DNA of 39,199 nucleotides, from NCBI GenBank assembly GCA_022361455.1, contig JAKSAW010000114.1:1-39199 (forward strand). The letters run 5' to 3'. Position numbers and translations under genes: made by a program. Shown piece by piece: positions 1-8,387 of the stretch (the stretch's first letter is position 1; every line of letters starts with the position of its first letter). Below the pieces are notes generated by a model. The model was not told where the DNA came from. It saw nothing but the letters and a program-made list of their open reading frames with translations, and did no database searches. This DNA is from Pseudomonadales bacterium. Lineage in GTDB: Bacteria; Pseudomonadota; Gammaproteobacteria; Pseudomonadales; Ketobacteraceae.

Positions 1-1001
1 ACCATATGGATCTGTGCCAGAAAAACCACCGCAATGGCTTGGTAGAGAGACGTGCCATCCATATTCACAGTAGTACCCAGAGGAATCGTAAATGAGGCAA
101 CGCTATTCTTAACCCCCAAGCGTTTTTCAACAATTCCCAATGTAATGGGCATGGTAGCTGCACTACTAGCAGTACTAAAAGCAAACATAATTGCTGACCA
201 CATGCGGCGAACAAAGATCAGCGGATTAACGCGCGCTATAAATTGCACGATAGCGCCATAGGTAAAGAGCACATGAAGCATCAGTGCGAGTATCACCGCA
301 AATACATATTTACCCAATCCCAACAAAATATCCGGTCCTTGATTGGCGAACACTTTCGCTACAAGGAAAAACACACCATAGGGCGCTAATTGCATGACCA
401 ATTGCACCAACTTCATAATCACCACATTCAGATCGACAAAGACGCGAGTGATTCGCTCTCCCGCTTCACCTGTATGAGTTAAAGCAACACCCACCATGAT
501 CGCAAACACAATCACCTGCAGCATTGCGCCTTCAGACATGGCTTGAATAGGATTTGAGGGAAAAATATTGATCAACACCTGGGTAAAAGGTGGTGGCTGT
601 TTGGCTTCAAAATTAACGGACTGATCAATGTGTATCCCGGCACCGGGATCAATCAAGCTAGCCATCACCAATGCCAAGGTTATGGCGACACCAGTTGTCA
701 TTAAATAGAGGAGGAAAGTCTTAACACCTAAACGACCCAGGCTTTTTACTTCTTCGGTGGCCGCTACACCGCAAATGAGAGACACGAATACCAACGGCAC
801 TATCATCATCTTCAAAAGATTAACGAAGATTTTGCCACCAACGAGGAATACACCATCGACAATGTATTCTTTGAGGAATACCGCCACACCGGAGTCAGGG
901 CTGCTCAGAATGATAAAGTAAAAACCACACCCAATCGCAAAACCGACTAACAAGCCGATACCAATTTTTAATGTCAGATTATTATTATCTGCTTCCTGCA
1001 C
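1..1001 (-). CDS. Dicarboxylate/amino acid:cation symporter (DAACS family), 3' end cut by window
   Basis: Inner-membrane secondary transporter that moves C4-dicarboxylates or acidic amino acids with Na+ or H+. Reading the minus strand from a GTG at 999-1001 gives 333 uninterrupted codons that run off the window edge, so about 90 C-terminal residues are missing (family about 420 aa). An AGGGG stretch 6 nt before the GTG supports this start; an ATG slightly upstream is followed at once by a stop in its own frame. Diagnostic motifs are the serine-rich SSAATMP hairpin and the NMDGT cation/substrate motif near the end of the visible part, with several hydrophobic segments before them. Substrate (glutamate, aspartate, succinate) cannot be assigned from sequence alone. 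It stands alone, in the same direction as the next gene but 276 nt away. Confidence 0.9.
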   Translation of the reverse strand, partial: MQEADNNNLTLKIGIGLLVGFAIGCGFYFIILSSPDSGVAVFLKEYIVDGVFLVGGKIFVNLLKMMIVPLVFVSLICGVAATEEVKSLGRLGVKTFLLYLMTTGVAITLALVMASLIDPGAGIHIDQSVNFEAKQPPPFTQVLINIFPSNPIQAMSEGAMLQVIVFAIMVGVALTHTGEAGERITRVFVDLNVVIMKLVQLVMQLAPYGVFFLVAKVFANQGPDILLGLGKYVFAVILALMLHVLFTYGAIVQFIARVNPLIFVRRMWSAIMFAFSTASSAATMPITLGIVEKRLGVKNSVASFTIPLGTTVNMDGTSLYQAIAVVFLAQIHM

Positions 1002-1108
1002 CCGAAACCCCTAGGTCATTTCTAGTTAGTGTAGTTGAACTATCACGAACAACGTCGAATAACGTGAAAAATCGTCCATAAGCCTTTGTATTAAGAAAGT
1101 ATTCACCA

Positions 1109-1157
1109 GCCTATAGGGAAGTTAGGATAGCAATCCCCCCATCAGATCGCTATAGGC
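1109..1157. repeat. 8-bp inverted repeat in the symporter upstream region
   Basis: GCCTATAG (1109-1116) and CTATAGGC (1150-1157) are perfect inverted copies separated by 33 nt. They lie between the symporter start and the SCP2-like gene's terminator. No T-run follows, so a terminator is unlikely; an operator or chance are both possible. Confidence 0.3.
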
Positions 1158-1249
1158 CGAAATGCAAGTACAACAATCCGGCTACGGTATAGACACAGTG
1201 TTAACCATGGGAGTTACAAAACTGCGCCTAAATAGAGGCTTTGAGCAAT

Positions 1250-1272
1250 AAAAAAGGGCGGTTATACCGCCC
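1250..1272 (-). terminator. Rho-independent terminator of the SCP2-like gene
   Basis: On the minus strand GGGCGGT-ATA-ACCGCCC (7-bp perfect stem, 1256-1272) is followed by six T residues (1255-1250). It begins 5 nt after the TAA of the gene at 1278-1664. Confidence 0.88.
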
Positions 1273-1277
1273 TCATA

Positions 1278-1664
1278 TTACTTAGCTTTTTTCTTCTTCT
1301 TTGGTTTCAGGTGCTTAACTAAGCCCATAAACCACATCATTAAGCCCACATCACCCAACGCTTTAATATCTTGAGTTTGCATGCCCTTCATAAAGACCAT
1401 GGGGTCTTTGCCAGCCTTCATAATAGTTTCCACCGCAAAAGGCGCATCTTTAAATGAAAGCGTGAGAGAAGGGTTATCGTGCTGGCCACCAAAAGGGTGC
1501 ACCCGCTCGTTTTTGATCACATAATGGCGCGCGATTTTGCCGTCATGTGTTTGAAATTGGAGGATAATATCCTGATCTTCTAGCTTGCGTTGAAAATCTT
1601 CATTGTTTCGAGCAAGCCACCACATACGCAGGCCAAGGACCCACAACATAAACCAAAACTTCAT
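1278..1664 (-). CDS. Small SCP2-like (sterol carrier type) hypothetical protein
   Basis: 128 aa. A hydrophobic N-terminus (residues 1-18) could be a membrane anchor or part of a helix. The middle and C-terminus fit the SCP2 lipid-carrier pattern: alternating strands around LTLSFKDAPFA, then an FMKGMQTQDIKALGDVGLMM segment resembling the family's 'G.l...Gd..l...' ending. The tail is lysine-rich (KPKKKKKAK), which may contact phospholipid head groups or nucleic acid. An AGGGA ribosome site precedes the ATG by 7 nt and a strong terminator follows. The SCP2 call rests on pattern only; the ligand and function are unknown. Confidence 0.7.
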   Translation of the reverse strand: MKFWFMLWVLGLRMWWLARNNEDFQRKLEDQDIILQFQTHDGKIARHYVIKNERVHPFGGQHDNPSLTLSFKDAPFAVETIMKAGKDPMVFMKGMQTQDIKALGDVGLMMWFMGLVKHLKPKKKKKAK

Positions 1665-1758
1665 AGTAATTCCCTTAAAATAAAAACACCCAAGCCGAAA
1701 AATACCGCTCTTAACCTTAAAGAGACCCTCGTGCTGACCACATCAAAGCGATGTTTTT

Positions 1759-2034
1759 CTATTCAGCAACCTTATCTTTCAATGCTTTACCAGGTCGAAA
1801 ATGAACCCCGTTTGACGCAGGAATGGTGATGGGTTCCCCAGTCTGTGGATTACGGCCCTGGCGCTCTTTGTGCGCCTTAACCTCAAAAGAACCAAATCCA
1901 ACCAATGCCACCCGCTGCTGCCGACTTAACGCGAGCGTGATTTCATCGAGAATCACATTGAGTAGATCCCTTGCATCATCTTGTTTCAGGGACAGCGTTT
2001 CAGCGAGACGCTTCTCTACCTCAGTTTTAATCAT
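1759..2034 (-). CDS. HU/IHF family DNA-binding protein
   Basis: 91 aa, the normal length of HU. This nucleoid protein binds and bends DNA as a dimer. The N-terminal helical part (about 1-40) is followed by VALVGFGSFEV and the DNA-inserting beta arm with GRNPQTGEPITIPAS (about 60-74, carrying the conserved intercalating proline), then FRPGKALKDKV. GAGGGTG lies 5-6 nt before the ATG. It sits 20 nt downstream of rubredoxin on the same strand and may be co-transcribed. The sequence is HU-like rather than clearly IhfA or IhfB, but the paralogue cannot be fixed without comparison, so no symbol is given. Confidence 0.95.
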   Translation of the reverse strand: MIKTEVEKRLAETLSLKQDDARDLLNVILDEITLALSRQQRVALVGFGSFEVKAHKERQGRNPQTGEPITIPASNGVHFRPGKALKDKVAE

Positions 2035-2054
2035 GAATCACCCTCAGCTAGCAA

Positions 2055-2219
2055 TTAGTCTTCTAGCTCTTCAAAGTCTTCTTTGCCAACACCACAGTCT
2101 GGACAAACCCAGTCTTCATCGATGTCTTCAAATTTTGTGCCAGGCGCAATCCCGTCATCAGGATAGCCTTCAGCTTCATCGTATACCCAACCACAAACGA
2201 TACATTCCATTTTTTTCAT
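2055..2219 (-). CDS. Rubredoxin
   Basis: 54 aa, the classic rubredoxin length, when started at the ATG at 2217-2219; a longer upstream reading adds nine residues without homology. The iron is held by two CxxC loops: [13 protein letters not shown] (residues 5-17) and [12 protein letters not shown] (about 38-49). It acts as a one-electron carrier in the cytoplasm, typically for alkane hydroxylases or oxidative-stress enzymes; no partner enzyme is adjacent here. TAGGT lies about 8 nt before the chosen start. HU follows on the same strand. Confidence 0.95.
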   Translation of the reverse strand: MKKMECIVCGWVYDEAEGYPDDGIAPGTKFEDIDEDWVCPDCGVGKEDFEELED

Positions 2220-2484
2220 AACAATACCTATAAAAGCAAGTGCCAAATGGCAACATACAACGTCAACAACAATTTAGCGGGGGCGACTCGTCTAAAAACC
2301 CAACGTCGCACCTGCAAATGGCCAACGGCCAAATTCACGCTCAAAACTCGAGCATTGCCTGCAAAAGCAAGTTCAGCGCGCAAATCTATCAAATTTACCC
2401 ACGACATTCATCAACCAACTCTGTAATAAAATGTGGTTTTGGTTACACTAGCACCCCAATTCTATTATCAACTGTCACATTCGT

Positions 2485-3063
2485 TTGCCCGTGAGTAGCT
2501 TCGCACCCCAATCTCAGCTCCATAACCTGCTGAAAACATTTAACTTTCAAGGTATTCCACGATTCAAGGTACCCCGCGAGTACCGTACCTGGCTGTTTGA
2601 CCCCGGCTCACTCACCAAAAAGTTAGTGCTAGCTAGCAACGGTGATTTTAGGGTCGAAGTACTGCGTCAATACCATGGGCCGATTACGGTAGAAGAACAG
2701 CTCGCTTTAGCCAGTGAGGCTCGATGCCTGCCTTTTATTCGCGAAGTGCAATTGATCTGCAATGGAGAACCCTGGGTATTTGCCCGAACAGTGATTCCTC
2801 GTGTCACAGAAGCAGGACCAGGGAGATACCTCACCCGGCTTGGCACAAAGCCACTAGGAGTTGCTCTATTTAATGACCCCAACATTAGCCGCGGAGCCAT
2901 TCATGTAAAACGCATCAAAGGCCACCATTTACAGTTGGAAAATGTGCCAGGATCAACCGATATCTGGGGTAGGCATTCTAGCTTCTACCTTCATAACAAG
3001 CCTCTCCTAGTGAGTGAGTACTTCCTTCCTAATTGCCCCATGTATGCGAACTCAGATCCATAG
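2485..3063 (+). CDS. ubiC: Chorismate pyruvate-lyase UbiC
   Basis: Converts chorismate to 4-hydroxybenzoate plus pyruvate, the first committed step of ubiquinone synthesis. The protein is about 190 aa (E. coli about 165). Family features are visible: WLFDPGSLTKKL near residue 40, REVQLICNGEPWVFARTVIP around 86-105, and the C-terminal LLVSEYFLP holding the conserved catalytic glutamate (E178). The start is uncertain: a TTG at 2485 and a GTG at 2491 are both in frame and neither has a clear ribosome site. ubiA begins 56 nt after the stop, so the two probably form an operon. The divergent upstream neighbour is rubredoxin. Confidence 0.93.
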   Translation: MPVSSFAPQSQLHNLLKTFNFQGIPRFKVPREYRTWLFDPGSLTKKLVLASNGDFRVEVLRQYHGPITVEEQLALASEARCLPFIREVQLICNGEPWVFARTVIPRVTEAGPGRYLTRLGTKPLGVALFNDPNISRGAIHVKRIKGHHLQLENVPGSTDIWGRHSSFYLHNKPLLVSEYFLPNCPMYANSDP

Positions 3064-3107
3064 CGCTTGCCCCTAATCCAGCTAGCGCTATAATGCCAGC
3101 TCCCATC

Positions 3108-3112
3108 GGAGG
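3108..3112 (+). promoter_or_regulatory. Ribosome binding site that fixes the ubiA start
   Basis: GGAGG, 7 nt before the GTG at 3120. This selects the 300-residue UbiA start over an ATG at 3033, which would overlap the end of ubiC and add 29 non-homologous residues. Confidence 0.85.
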
Positions 3113-3119
3113 TAAGTTC

Positions 3120-4022
3120 GTGTCAAAACAATCCAAGTTAGATGAACTAAGAATGAGTAACTCTCCCTGGCGGCGAGTTCCTGATTTTATTCAATTGATG
3201 CGATTAGACAGGCCCATAGGAATCTATCTGCTACTGTGGCCAACCCTCTGGGCACTGTGGATTGCCAGCGAAGGCCTTCCCTCTATCAAGCTACTAGTGA
3301 TTTTTATCGGTGGAGTGGTGTTAACCAGGGCCGGCGGCTGCGTTATCAACGATTTTGCCGACCGAGATTTCGATGGCCACGTAGCTCGAACAGAAAATCG
3401 TCCTCTAGCTACTGGCAGAATTAGCAGCAAAGAGGCACTGGGGCTTGCCGCCGTTATCGGCTTGCTGGCCTTTGTTTTAGTGCTGTTTACTAACCAGCTG
3501 ACCATCATGTTGTCATTTGGCGGACTCGCGCTTGCCTGCGCGTATCCCTTCATGAAGCGCTACACCTATTTTCCTCAAGCGGTCTTAGGTGCTGCATTTG
3601 CTTGGTCCATCCCCATGGCTTTTGCCGCAGCCACGGAATCAGTACCCATACACGCCTGGTTAATCTACTGCGCCACCCTGCTATGGACCATGGCCTACGA
3701 CACCTTTTACGCGATGGTGGATCGGGAAGATGATATTAAAGTGGGTATAAAATCCACCGCCGTTCTATTTGGGGAAGCTGATTTGGTGATCATTGCCACT
3801 CTTAACAGCTTGGCTCTTATGGCACTGATTTTTCTAGGAAATAAGCTTGGTTTTAGCGGCTGGTATTATGGTGGTTTGTTTGTCGCTACTTTATTATGGG
3901 CTTGGCAGCTTTGGATCTCGAAAGATCGCCATAAAGAAGCCTGTTTCAAAGCCTTTTTACACAATCATTGGGTGGGCGCTTCGATCTTCGTCGGCATCTT
4001 TCTACACTACAATCTCACCTAA
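3120..4022 (+). CDS. ubiA: 4-hydroxybenzoate octaprenyltransferase UbiA
   Basis: Inner-membrane enzyme that joins the polyprenyl chain to 4-hydroxybenzoate, the step after UbiC. 300 aa from the GTG at 3120 (family about 290). Both Mg-diphosphate aspartate motifs are present: NDFADRDFD at residues 77-85 and DTFYAMVDREDD at 194-205. Eight to nine hydrophobic segments are visible, beginning with IYLLLWPTLWALWIA. Fifty-six nucleotides separate it from ubiC. The phoB control region follows the stop at once. Confidence 0.96.
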   Translation: MSKQSKLDELRMSNSPWRRVPDFIQLMRLDRPIGIYLLLWPTLWALWIASEGLPSIKLLVIFIGGVVLTRAGGCVINDFADRDFDGHVARTENRPLATGRISSKEALGLAAVIGLLAFVLVLFTNQLTIMLSFGGLALACAYPFMKRYTYFPQAVLGAAFAWSIPMAFAAATESVPIHAWLIYCATLLWTMAYDTFYAMVDREDDIKVGIKSTAVLFGEADLVIIATLNSLALMALIFLGNKLGFSGWYYGGLFVATLLWAWQLWISKDRHKEACFKAFLHNHWVGASIFVGIFLHYNLT

Positions 4023-4054
4023 CAACTGGGCTCACGGATATTTTATAAACAACA

Positions 4055-4099
4055 CTGTCCCACAAACGTCATATTAATGTAACATCGACACAGTCTAAT
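4055..4099 (+). promoter_or_regulatory. Pho box and -10 of phoB (autoregulation)
   Basis: Three 7-bp units at an 11-bp period: CTGTCCC (4055-4061), ACGTCAT (4066-4072) and ATGTAAC (4077-4083), each separated by 4 nt. They match the PhoB direct-repeat pattern of CTGTCAT-type units. A possible -10, TCTAAT (4094-4099), starts 10 nt after the last unit, the usual spacing in PhoB-activated promoters, where the box replaces the -35. Confidence 0.72.
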
Positions 4100-4135
4100 A
4101 GTTACTGTTAAGTGACAGAAGAGAGACAGCGAGCA

Positions 4136-4825
4136 ATGTCCGAGACCAAAATTCTAATCGTTGATGACGAAGAAGCCATTCGCGAGATGATTTCCGTGGC
4201 CCTTGAGCTGGCTGGATTCTCCTGGCTGGAGGCAGATAACGCTCAATCGGCCCATTCAATCATTGTTGATAATCGCCCAGATTTAGTACTGCTTGATTGG
4301 ATGCTACCCGGTATCAGCGGCATAGAGTTAGCCCGTCGCCTCAAGCGTGATGAAACAACCCAAGAGTTGCCCATCATCATGCTCACTGCGAAAACTGAGG
4401 AAGATAATAAAATTCAGGGCCTTGATGCTGGCGCAGACGATTATGTTACTAAGCCATTTTCGACTCGTGAATTAATCTCCCGCATAAATGCTGTTTTAAG
4501 ACGCACTAAAGGTGACAAGCAGAAGACCATTAAGGTCGATCACCTAGTACTTGATCCAGTCAGTCACCGCATCACTGTTCACGAATCCCCCGTAGAGATG
4601 GGCCCAACAGAGTATCGCCTTCTCGAGTTCTTTATGACCCACCAAGACCGAGCCTATTCCCGCGCGCAACTTTTGGATCACGTGTGGGGCGGCAACGTGT
4701 ATGTTGAAGACAGAACTGTTGATGTTCATATTAGACGGCTACGTAAAGCACTGCAGCCACACCAATACGATCATTTAGTTCAAACAGTACGCGGTACCGG
4801 ATATCGTTTTTCTAACAAAATCTAA
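4136..4825 (+). CDS. phoB: Phosphate regulon response regulator PhoB
   Basis: OmpR/PhoB-type transcription factor that binds Pho boxes when phosphorylated by PhoR. 229 aa from the ATG at 4136, identical in length to E. coli PhoB; an earlier in-frame ATG at 4112 adds eight residues not expected for the family. Receiver domain (1-120): acidic pocket DDEE near residues 10-13, phosphoacceptor D54 in LVLLDWMLPG, and the conserved lysine in YVTKPFS. The winged-helix domain (about 130-229) ends with the VDVHIRRLRKAL helix and VRGTGYRF wing. phoR follows after about 100 nt. Confidence 0.97.
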   Translation: MSETKILIVDDEEAIREMISVALELAGFSWLEADNAQSAHSIIVDNRPDLVLLDWMLPGISGIELARRLKRDETTQELPIIMLTAKTEEDNKIQGLDAGADDYVTKPFSTRELISRINAVLRRTKGDKQKTIKVDHLVLDPVSHRITVHESPVEMGPTEYRLLEFFMTHQDRAYSRAQLLDHVWGGNVYVEDRTVDVHIRRLRKALQPHQYDHLVQTVRGTGYRFSNKI

Positions 4826-4874
4826 GCACTGAGAAAGCACACATAAATTATGGGCTGATAGACTTTCACAGTGC
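4826..4874. repeat. Inverted repeat between phoB and phoR
   Basis: GCACTGAGAAAG (4826-4837) and CTTTCACAGTGC (4863-4874) are 12-bp inverted copies with a single mismatch and a 25-nt loop. The left arm begins right after the phoB stop. No T-run follows, so it is not a normal terminator; it could form an mRNA hairpin that stabilises or partly attenuates the phoB-phoR message. Confidence 0.5.
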
Positions 4875-4928
4875 TGACGCATCATTTATAGTTTTATGAG
4901 TGGAGCTGATACTAGAGGTTCGGAACCA

Positions 4929-6260
4929 ATGTTGAAGCGATGGAAAGCTGAACTGAACCAGTTTATTTTGCTGATTATCATCGGCGGTGTTTCAGGATGG
5001 GCCATTAACCTTACGGGCTGGGGCATTGCTATTGTCTTAACGTTCTACAGTTTTTGGTTGCTCATACGATTGCGAGATGTAGTAATCTGGATTGAAGCTA
5101 ATGACGAATCGGAAGCGCCTGAAAGCACGGGCATTTGGGGTGAACTCCTAGATACTCTCAACCACCAGAAAAAGCACAATCGCGAAGTAAAGGAAGGTCT
5201 AGAAGACATTCTGGAGCGAGCTCAGGAATCCACGGACGCTATAGATGAAGCGATTGTGGTTACCAACCACACTGGCGCTATCCAATGGTTCAACCAGGCT
5301 GCTGTCGACTTACTCGGTTTGCAAAGACCTACCGATTACCAACACCCCATTACCAACTTGGTGAGAGATCCACGCTTTGTTAACTTCTTTAATGAAAGCG
5401 ACTTTAGCCAAGGGTTAGAAATTCCCTCCCCCAAAGACAGCCAAATCATGCTCCAAGTCTCAGTTACTGTTTTCGGTGAAAGTAATGATCGACTAATGCT
5501 GGGACGAGATATCACTCGACTTCATAGCTTAGAGCAAATGCGCAAAGACTTCGTGGCTAATGTATCGCACGAGCTGCGCACGCCTTTGACTGTTATAAAG
5601 GGTTACCTTGAAACCTACCTTGAATCGCTAGATCCACAACAGCAACGAGCTATTTATCGCGGCATGGAACAAATGAACCAGCAAGCAATTCGAATGGAAT
5701 TGTTAGTTTCTGACTTACTACTACTATCAAAACTAGAAACAGAGAGCGCCCACTCATCTGTAGCGCCAGTTAAAGTGCCACAATTGCTCAAGCAGGTGCA
5801 GAATGATGCTCTGGCAATGAATGATGAGAAGAAGCACCAAATACTGTTGGACGCAGACGCATCACTGTTACTGCTTGGGATCGAGAACGAGCTGCGAAGC
5901 GCCTTTTCTAACCTCGTCATTAATGCCGTGAAATACACACCACCAGGTGGCACTATCGAAATAAAGTGGTGGCAAGATGATGATGGCGCTCATATGTCGG
6001 TGTCCGATACCGGTATTGGTATTGATGAACGCCACATCCCGAGATTAACTGAGCGCTTTTATCGAGCAGACCCAAGCCGACACTCAAAAACTGGGGGCAC
6101 TGGCCTTGGATTAGCAATCGTTAAGCACGTATTGAAACACCACGATGCCACTCTGGATGTTAAGAGTGAATTAGATGTCGGCAGCGAATTTATTTGCCAC
6201 TTTCCATCGCGCAACACCTTTAGACAAGCTAAAAACGACCAAAGCCAATCTGTTGCGTAG
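4929..6260 (+). CDS. phoR: Phosphate regulon sensor histidine kinase PhoR
   Basis: Membrane sensor kinase that signals phosphate state together with the Pst transporter and PhoU and phosphorylates PhoB. From the ATG at 4929 it is 443 aa; an in-frame ATG at 4896 lacks a ribosome site, whereas GAGG lies about 10 nt before 4929. Order: two closely spaced membrane segments (about 11-50) with almost no periplasmic loop, a charged linker, a PAS domain (about 95-195), the dimerisation/phosphoacceptor helix with H214 in NVSHELRTPLTV, then the ATPase with NLVINAVKYTP (N box), DTGIGI and GGTGLGLAIVKH (G boxes). The lack of a periplasmic sensor domain is normal for PhoR, which reads the Pst complex. Confidence 0.96.
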   Translation: MLKRWKAELNQFILLIIIGGVSGWAINLTGWGIAIVLTFYSFWLLIRLRDVVIWIEANDESEAPESTGIWGELLDTLNHQKKHNREVKEGLEDILERAQESTDAIDEAIVVTNHTGAIQWFNQAAVDLLGLQRPTDYQHPITNLVRDPRFVNFFNESDFSQGLEIPSPKDSQIMLQVSVTVFGESNDRLMLGRDITRLHSLEQMRKDFVANVSHELRTPLTVIKGYLETYLESLDPQQQRAIYRGMEQMNQQAIRMELLVSDLLLLSKLETESAHSSVAPVKVPQLLKQVQNDALAMNDEKKHQILLDADASLLLLGIENELRSAFSNLVINAVKYTPPGGTIEIKWWQDDDGAHMSVSDTGIGIDERHIPRLTERFYRADPSRHSKTGGTGLGLAIVKHVLKHHDATLDVKSELDVGSEFICHFPSRNTFRQAKNDQSQSVA

Positions 6261-6295
6261 TCAGCCATCCAAGAGTACGCAGATTATTAAGGGAA

Positions 6296-6778
6296 TCAGT
6301 CTCGAAAATTAGTGTACTGTAACGGCATTTCAAAGCTGGAATCTTTTAACAATGCGATTGCTGACTGCAAGTCGTCACGCTTTTTACCGTTAACGCGAAC
6401 CTGATCTCCTTGAATAGAAGCCTGAACTTTTAACTTAGACTCTTTGATCATTTTAACCAGCTTCTTAGTTTGCATAGAATCCAAACCTTGACGAAGCGTA
6501 ACCTGTTGCTTCGCCTCTGCAACATTAACGTCAGGATCAGCGACTTCAGCGCAAGCAACATCAATTCCCCGTTTAATCAATTTGGTTTCAAGAATATCGA
6601 GAAGCTGTTTTAGCTGGAAGTCAGCTTCTGCAACCATCGTAATCACATTATCGTTTTGCTCAAACTTAGCGTTAGTGCCTTTGAAATCAAAGCGATTGGT
6701 CACTTCACGATTAGCCTGATCTACAGCATTGGTGACTTCGTGCATATCAATTTCAGAGACGATATCAAATGAGGGCAT
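6296..6778 (-). CDS. yajQ: YajQ family nucleotide-binding protein
   Basis: 160 aa starting MPSFDIVSEIDMHEV, the standard family start; an ATG four codons upstream (6790) is also open. Two RNA-recognition-like domains make up the fold. Visible family blocks are NRFDFKGT (about 29-36), LLDILETKLIKRGID and VRVNGKKRDDLQ. In Xanthomonas a YajQ protein was reported to bind cyclic di-GMP and act with a LysR regulator; whether this one does is unknown, but that is of interest given the riboswitch candidate at about 31.4 kb. It is convergent with phoR (35 nt apart). Confidence 0.93.
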   Translation of the reverse strand: MPSFDIVSEIDMHEVTNAVDQANREVTNRFDFKGTNAKFEQNDNVITMVAEADFQLKQLLDILETKLIKRGIDVACAEVADPDVNVAEAKQQVTLRQGLDSMQTKKLVKMIKESKLKVQASIQGDQVRVNGKKRDDLQSAIALLKDSSFEMPLQYTNFRD

Positions 6779-6914
6779 ATTAGGTTCCATGGTTATATCA
6801 TTAATCCAATAGGCTATAGGTTACTCACTGCATTTAAGCTTGCCAATAGCGCTAACGACAATGGCTGAGATTGCTATACTTAATAGACCGTTGTTAACCA
6901 ATGAGCGACATGGA

Positions 6915-7505
6915 ATGAAACTGTTCGTCAGAATGATGATGTTTATGGTGGTTCTTGCTTTGGCAGGCCCTTTCTTACTAAAAGGCCCTAATGGCCAGCC
7001 ACTAATAAGCCTTAAGGATTTTAATATACCCGATTTTTCGCTTCCTAAAGCACCACAGGAAGATTTGTCTGGAAAAGAGCAAGAAGCCTGGATTTCTTGG
7101 TCGAAAGATAACCCTCAAGCCCAGCAACCAAAAGTTTATATTATTGATCCTAAAAGCCAGCAGCCTATGCCACAACGCCCCGGTGTGTACTACCGCTGGA
7201 AGGATCAGAATGGAATCTGGCAATTCTCTACCAAGCCAAATCCTAATACCGCAAATATCGTGGTTGAAACTGATCCTAATGCTAATGTGGTGCAATCTTT
7301 GTCTAACGATAAAATAGATTCAGCACTAGGTCGCGTAAGAGAGACAGCTCCTGTTCAAGGGGCGCCAAGTGCTCCAGAAGAGTCGTCTATTCCTCTTCCT
7401 ACCACTATTCCCATAACTGAAGTACCGGATTTAATAAATCAAGCTAAGGCGGTACAAGACCTAGTGAATAAGCGAACAGAAATCATTGAAAAAAATAGCT
7501 TCTAA
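6915..7505 (+). CDS. DUF4124 domain protein, membrane-anchored
   Basis: 196 aa from the ATG at 6915; an earlier in-frame ATG at 6840 would place 25 polar residues before the hydrophobic start and is less likely. The N-terminus (about 1-23, rich in M, V, L and A) is a signal anchor. Residues about 90-115 carry the DUF4124 pattern: YYRWKDQNGIWQFSTKP. The remainder is proline- and glutamine-rich and low in complexity, with a short helix at the end (LINQAKAVQDLVNKRTEII). Function is unknown; such proteins are envelope-associated. It is divergent from yajQ and ends in a strong terminator. Confidence 0.8.
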   Translation: MKLFVRMMMFMVVLALAGPFLLKGPNGQPLISLKDFNIPDFSLPKAPQEDLSGKEQEAWISWSKDNPQAQQPKVYIIDPKSQQPMPQRPGVYYRWKDQNGIWQFSTKPNPNTANIVVETDPNANVVQSLSNDKIDSALGRVRETAPVQGAPSAPEESSIPLPTTIPITEVPDLINQAKAVQDLVNKRTEIIEKNSF

Positions 7506-7512
7506 GAAAAAC

Positions 7513-7541
7513 AAAAAAGCCTCTATTAAGAGGCTTTTTTT
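7513..7541. terminator. Bidirectional terminator after the DUF4124 gene
   Basis: GCCTCT-ATTA-AGAGGC (7519-7534) flanked by six A on the left and seven T on the right, so it works for the plus-strand gene ending at 7505 and could also stop the minus-strand phoU transcript if read as its complement, although that gene ends at 7582. Confidence 0.88.
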
Positions 7542-7581
7542 AGATATAGACGAAAAACTGTTTCACTGTCACTATCTGGAG

Positions 7582-8313
7582 CTAGTCTAGCTGATTATTA
7601 TCAAGCAACCCTTCTTCTTCTAGCTTAGTGATCGACATATGACGTACGTCTGTACCCTTCACCAAATAAATAACCTGCTCAGCAATGTTGCGCGCATGGT
7701 CACCAATTCGCTCAAGTGCTCGTAAGCTCCACATTACATTGAGTACTCGCTTAATATAGCGAGGATCTTCCATCATAAAGGTTACTAGCTGACGCATGGC
7801 AGATTCATATTCCAAATCCACATCTTTATCTTCTTTGACCACATGAGCTGCCTGCTGCACATCAAAACGTGCAAAAGCATCAAGGGCCTGATGCAGCATA
7901 GTAGATACATGATTACCTATATGACGCACTTCAATATAACCACGAGGAAGAGCACCATCTTCGGAAAGCTTTATTGCCATCTTGGCAATTTTATTAGCTT
8001 CGTCGCCAACGCGTTCTAAATCCACATTGGCTTTAGTCACAGCCACAATCAAACGTAGGTCACTAGCAGCAGGTTGGCGTAAAGCAATCAATCGCGTGCA
8101 CTCTTCATCAATCTGACGCTCAAAACCATTAATTTGTTTTTCAGTGCTAATCACTTGTGCTGCTAAACCGCTATCGATATCAATTAGCGCTTGCACCGAG
8201 TCGATCACCTGCTTCTCGACCATGCCACCCATATTCAAGATATGAGTGCGAATCTCTTCAAGATCATCGTTATAGCGTTGTGATATGTGATGGGTATATT
8301 CGTCACTACTCAT
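7582..8313 (-). CDS. phoU: Phosphate signalling protein PhoU
   Basis: 243 aa (E. coli 241). Cytoplasmic all-helical regulator that links the PstSCAB transporter to PhoR and keeps PhoB inactive when phosphate is plentiful. Two PhoU repeats are visible, each with the metal-binding E/DxxxD-type helices: LIVAVTKANVDLERVGDEAN (about 86-105) and VMWSLRALERIGDHARNI (about 188-205). It is the last gene of the pst operon, 74 nt after pstB. A GGAAA stretch about 10 nt before the ATG is a modest ribosome site. Confidence 0.97.
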   Translation of the reverse strand: MSSDEYTHHISQRYNDDLEEIRTHILNMGGMVEKQVIDSVQALIDIDSGLAAQVISTEKQINGFERQIDEECTRLIALRQPAASDLRLIVAVTKANVDLERVGDEANKIAKMAIKLSEDGALPRGYIEVRHIGNHVSTMLHQALDAFARFDVQQAAHVVKEDKDVDLEYESAMRQLVTFMMEDPRYIKRVLNVMWSLRALERIGDHARNIAEQVIYLVKGTDVRHMSITKLEEEGLLDNNQLD

Positions 8314-8387
8314 TGCTGTTTTTCCGTTGCATTGATTTTGTTATAAAGCGTCCAGCCATGGCCGCCGCTAGTTATAAAACGTTTATG

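Noticed and set aside
1665..1758. A terminator after the HU gene (CTCTT...AAGAG on the minus strand)
   Set aside because: The stem is only 5 bp and AT-rich; the T-run is separated from it.
8314..8387. Repeated GTTATAAA near a GCCATGGC palindrome between pstB and phoU as a regulatory element
   Set aside because: Short, imperfect, and without a stable fold by hand; nothing more than chance can be argued.
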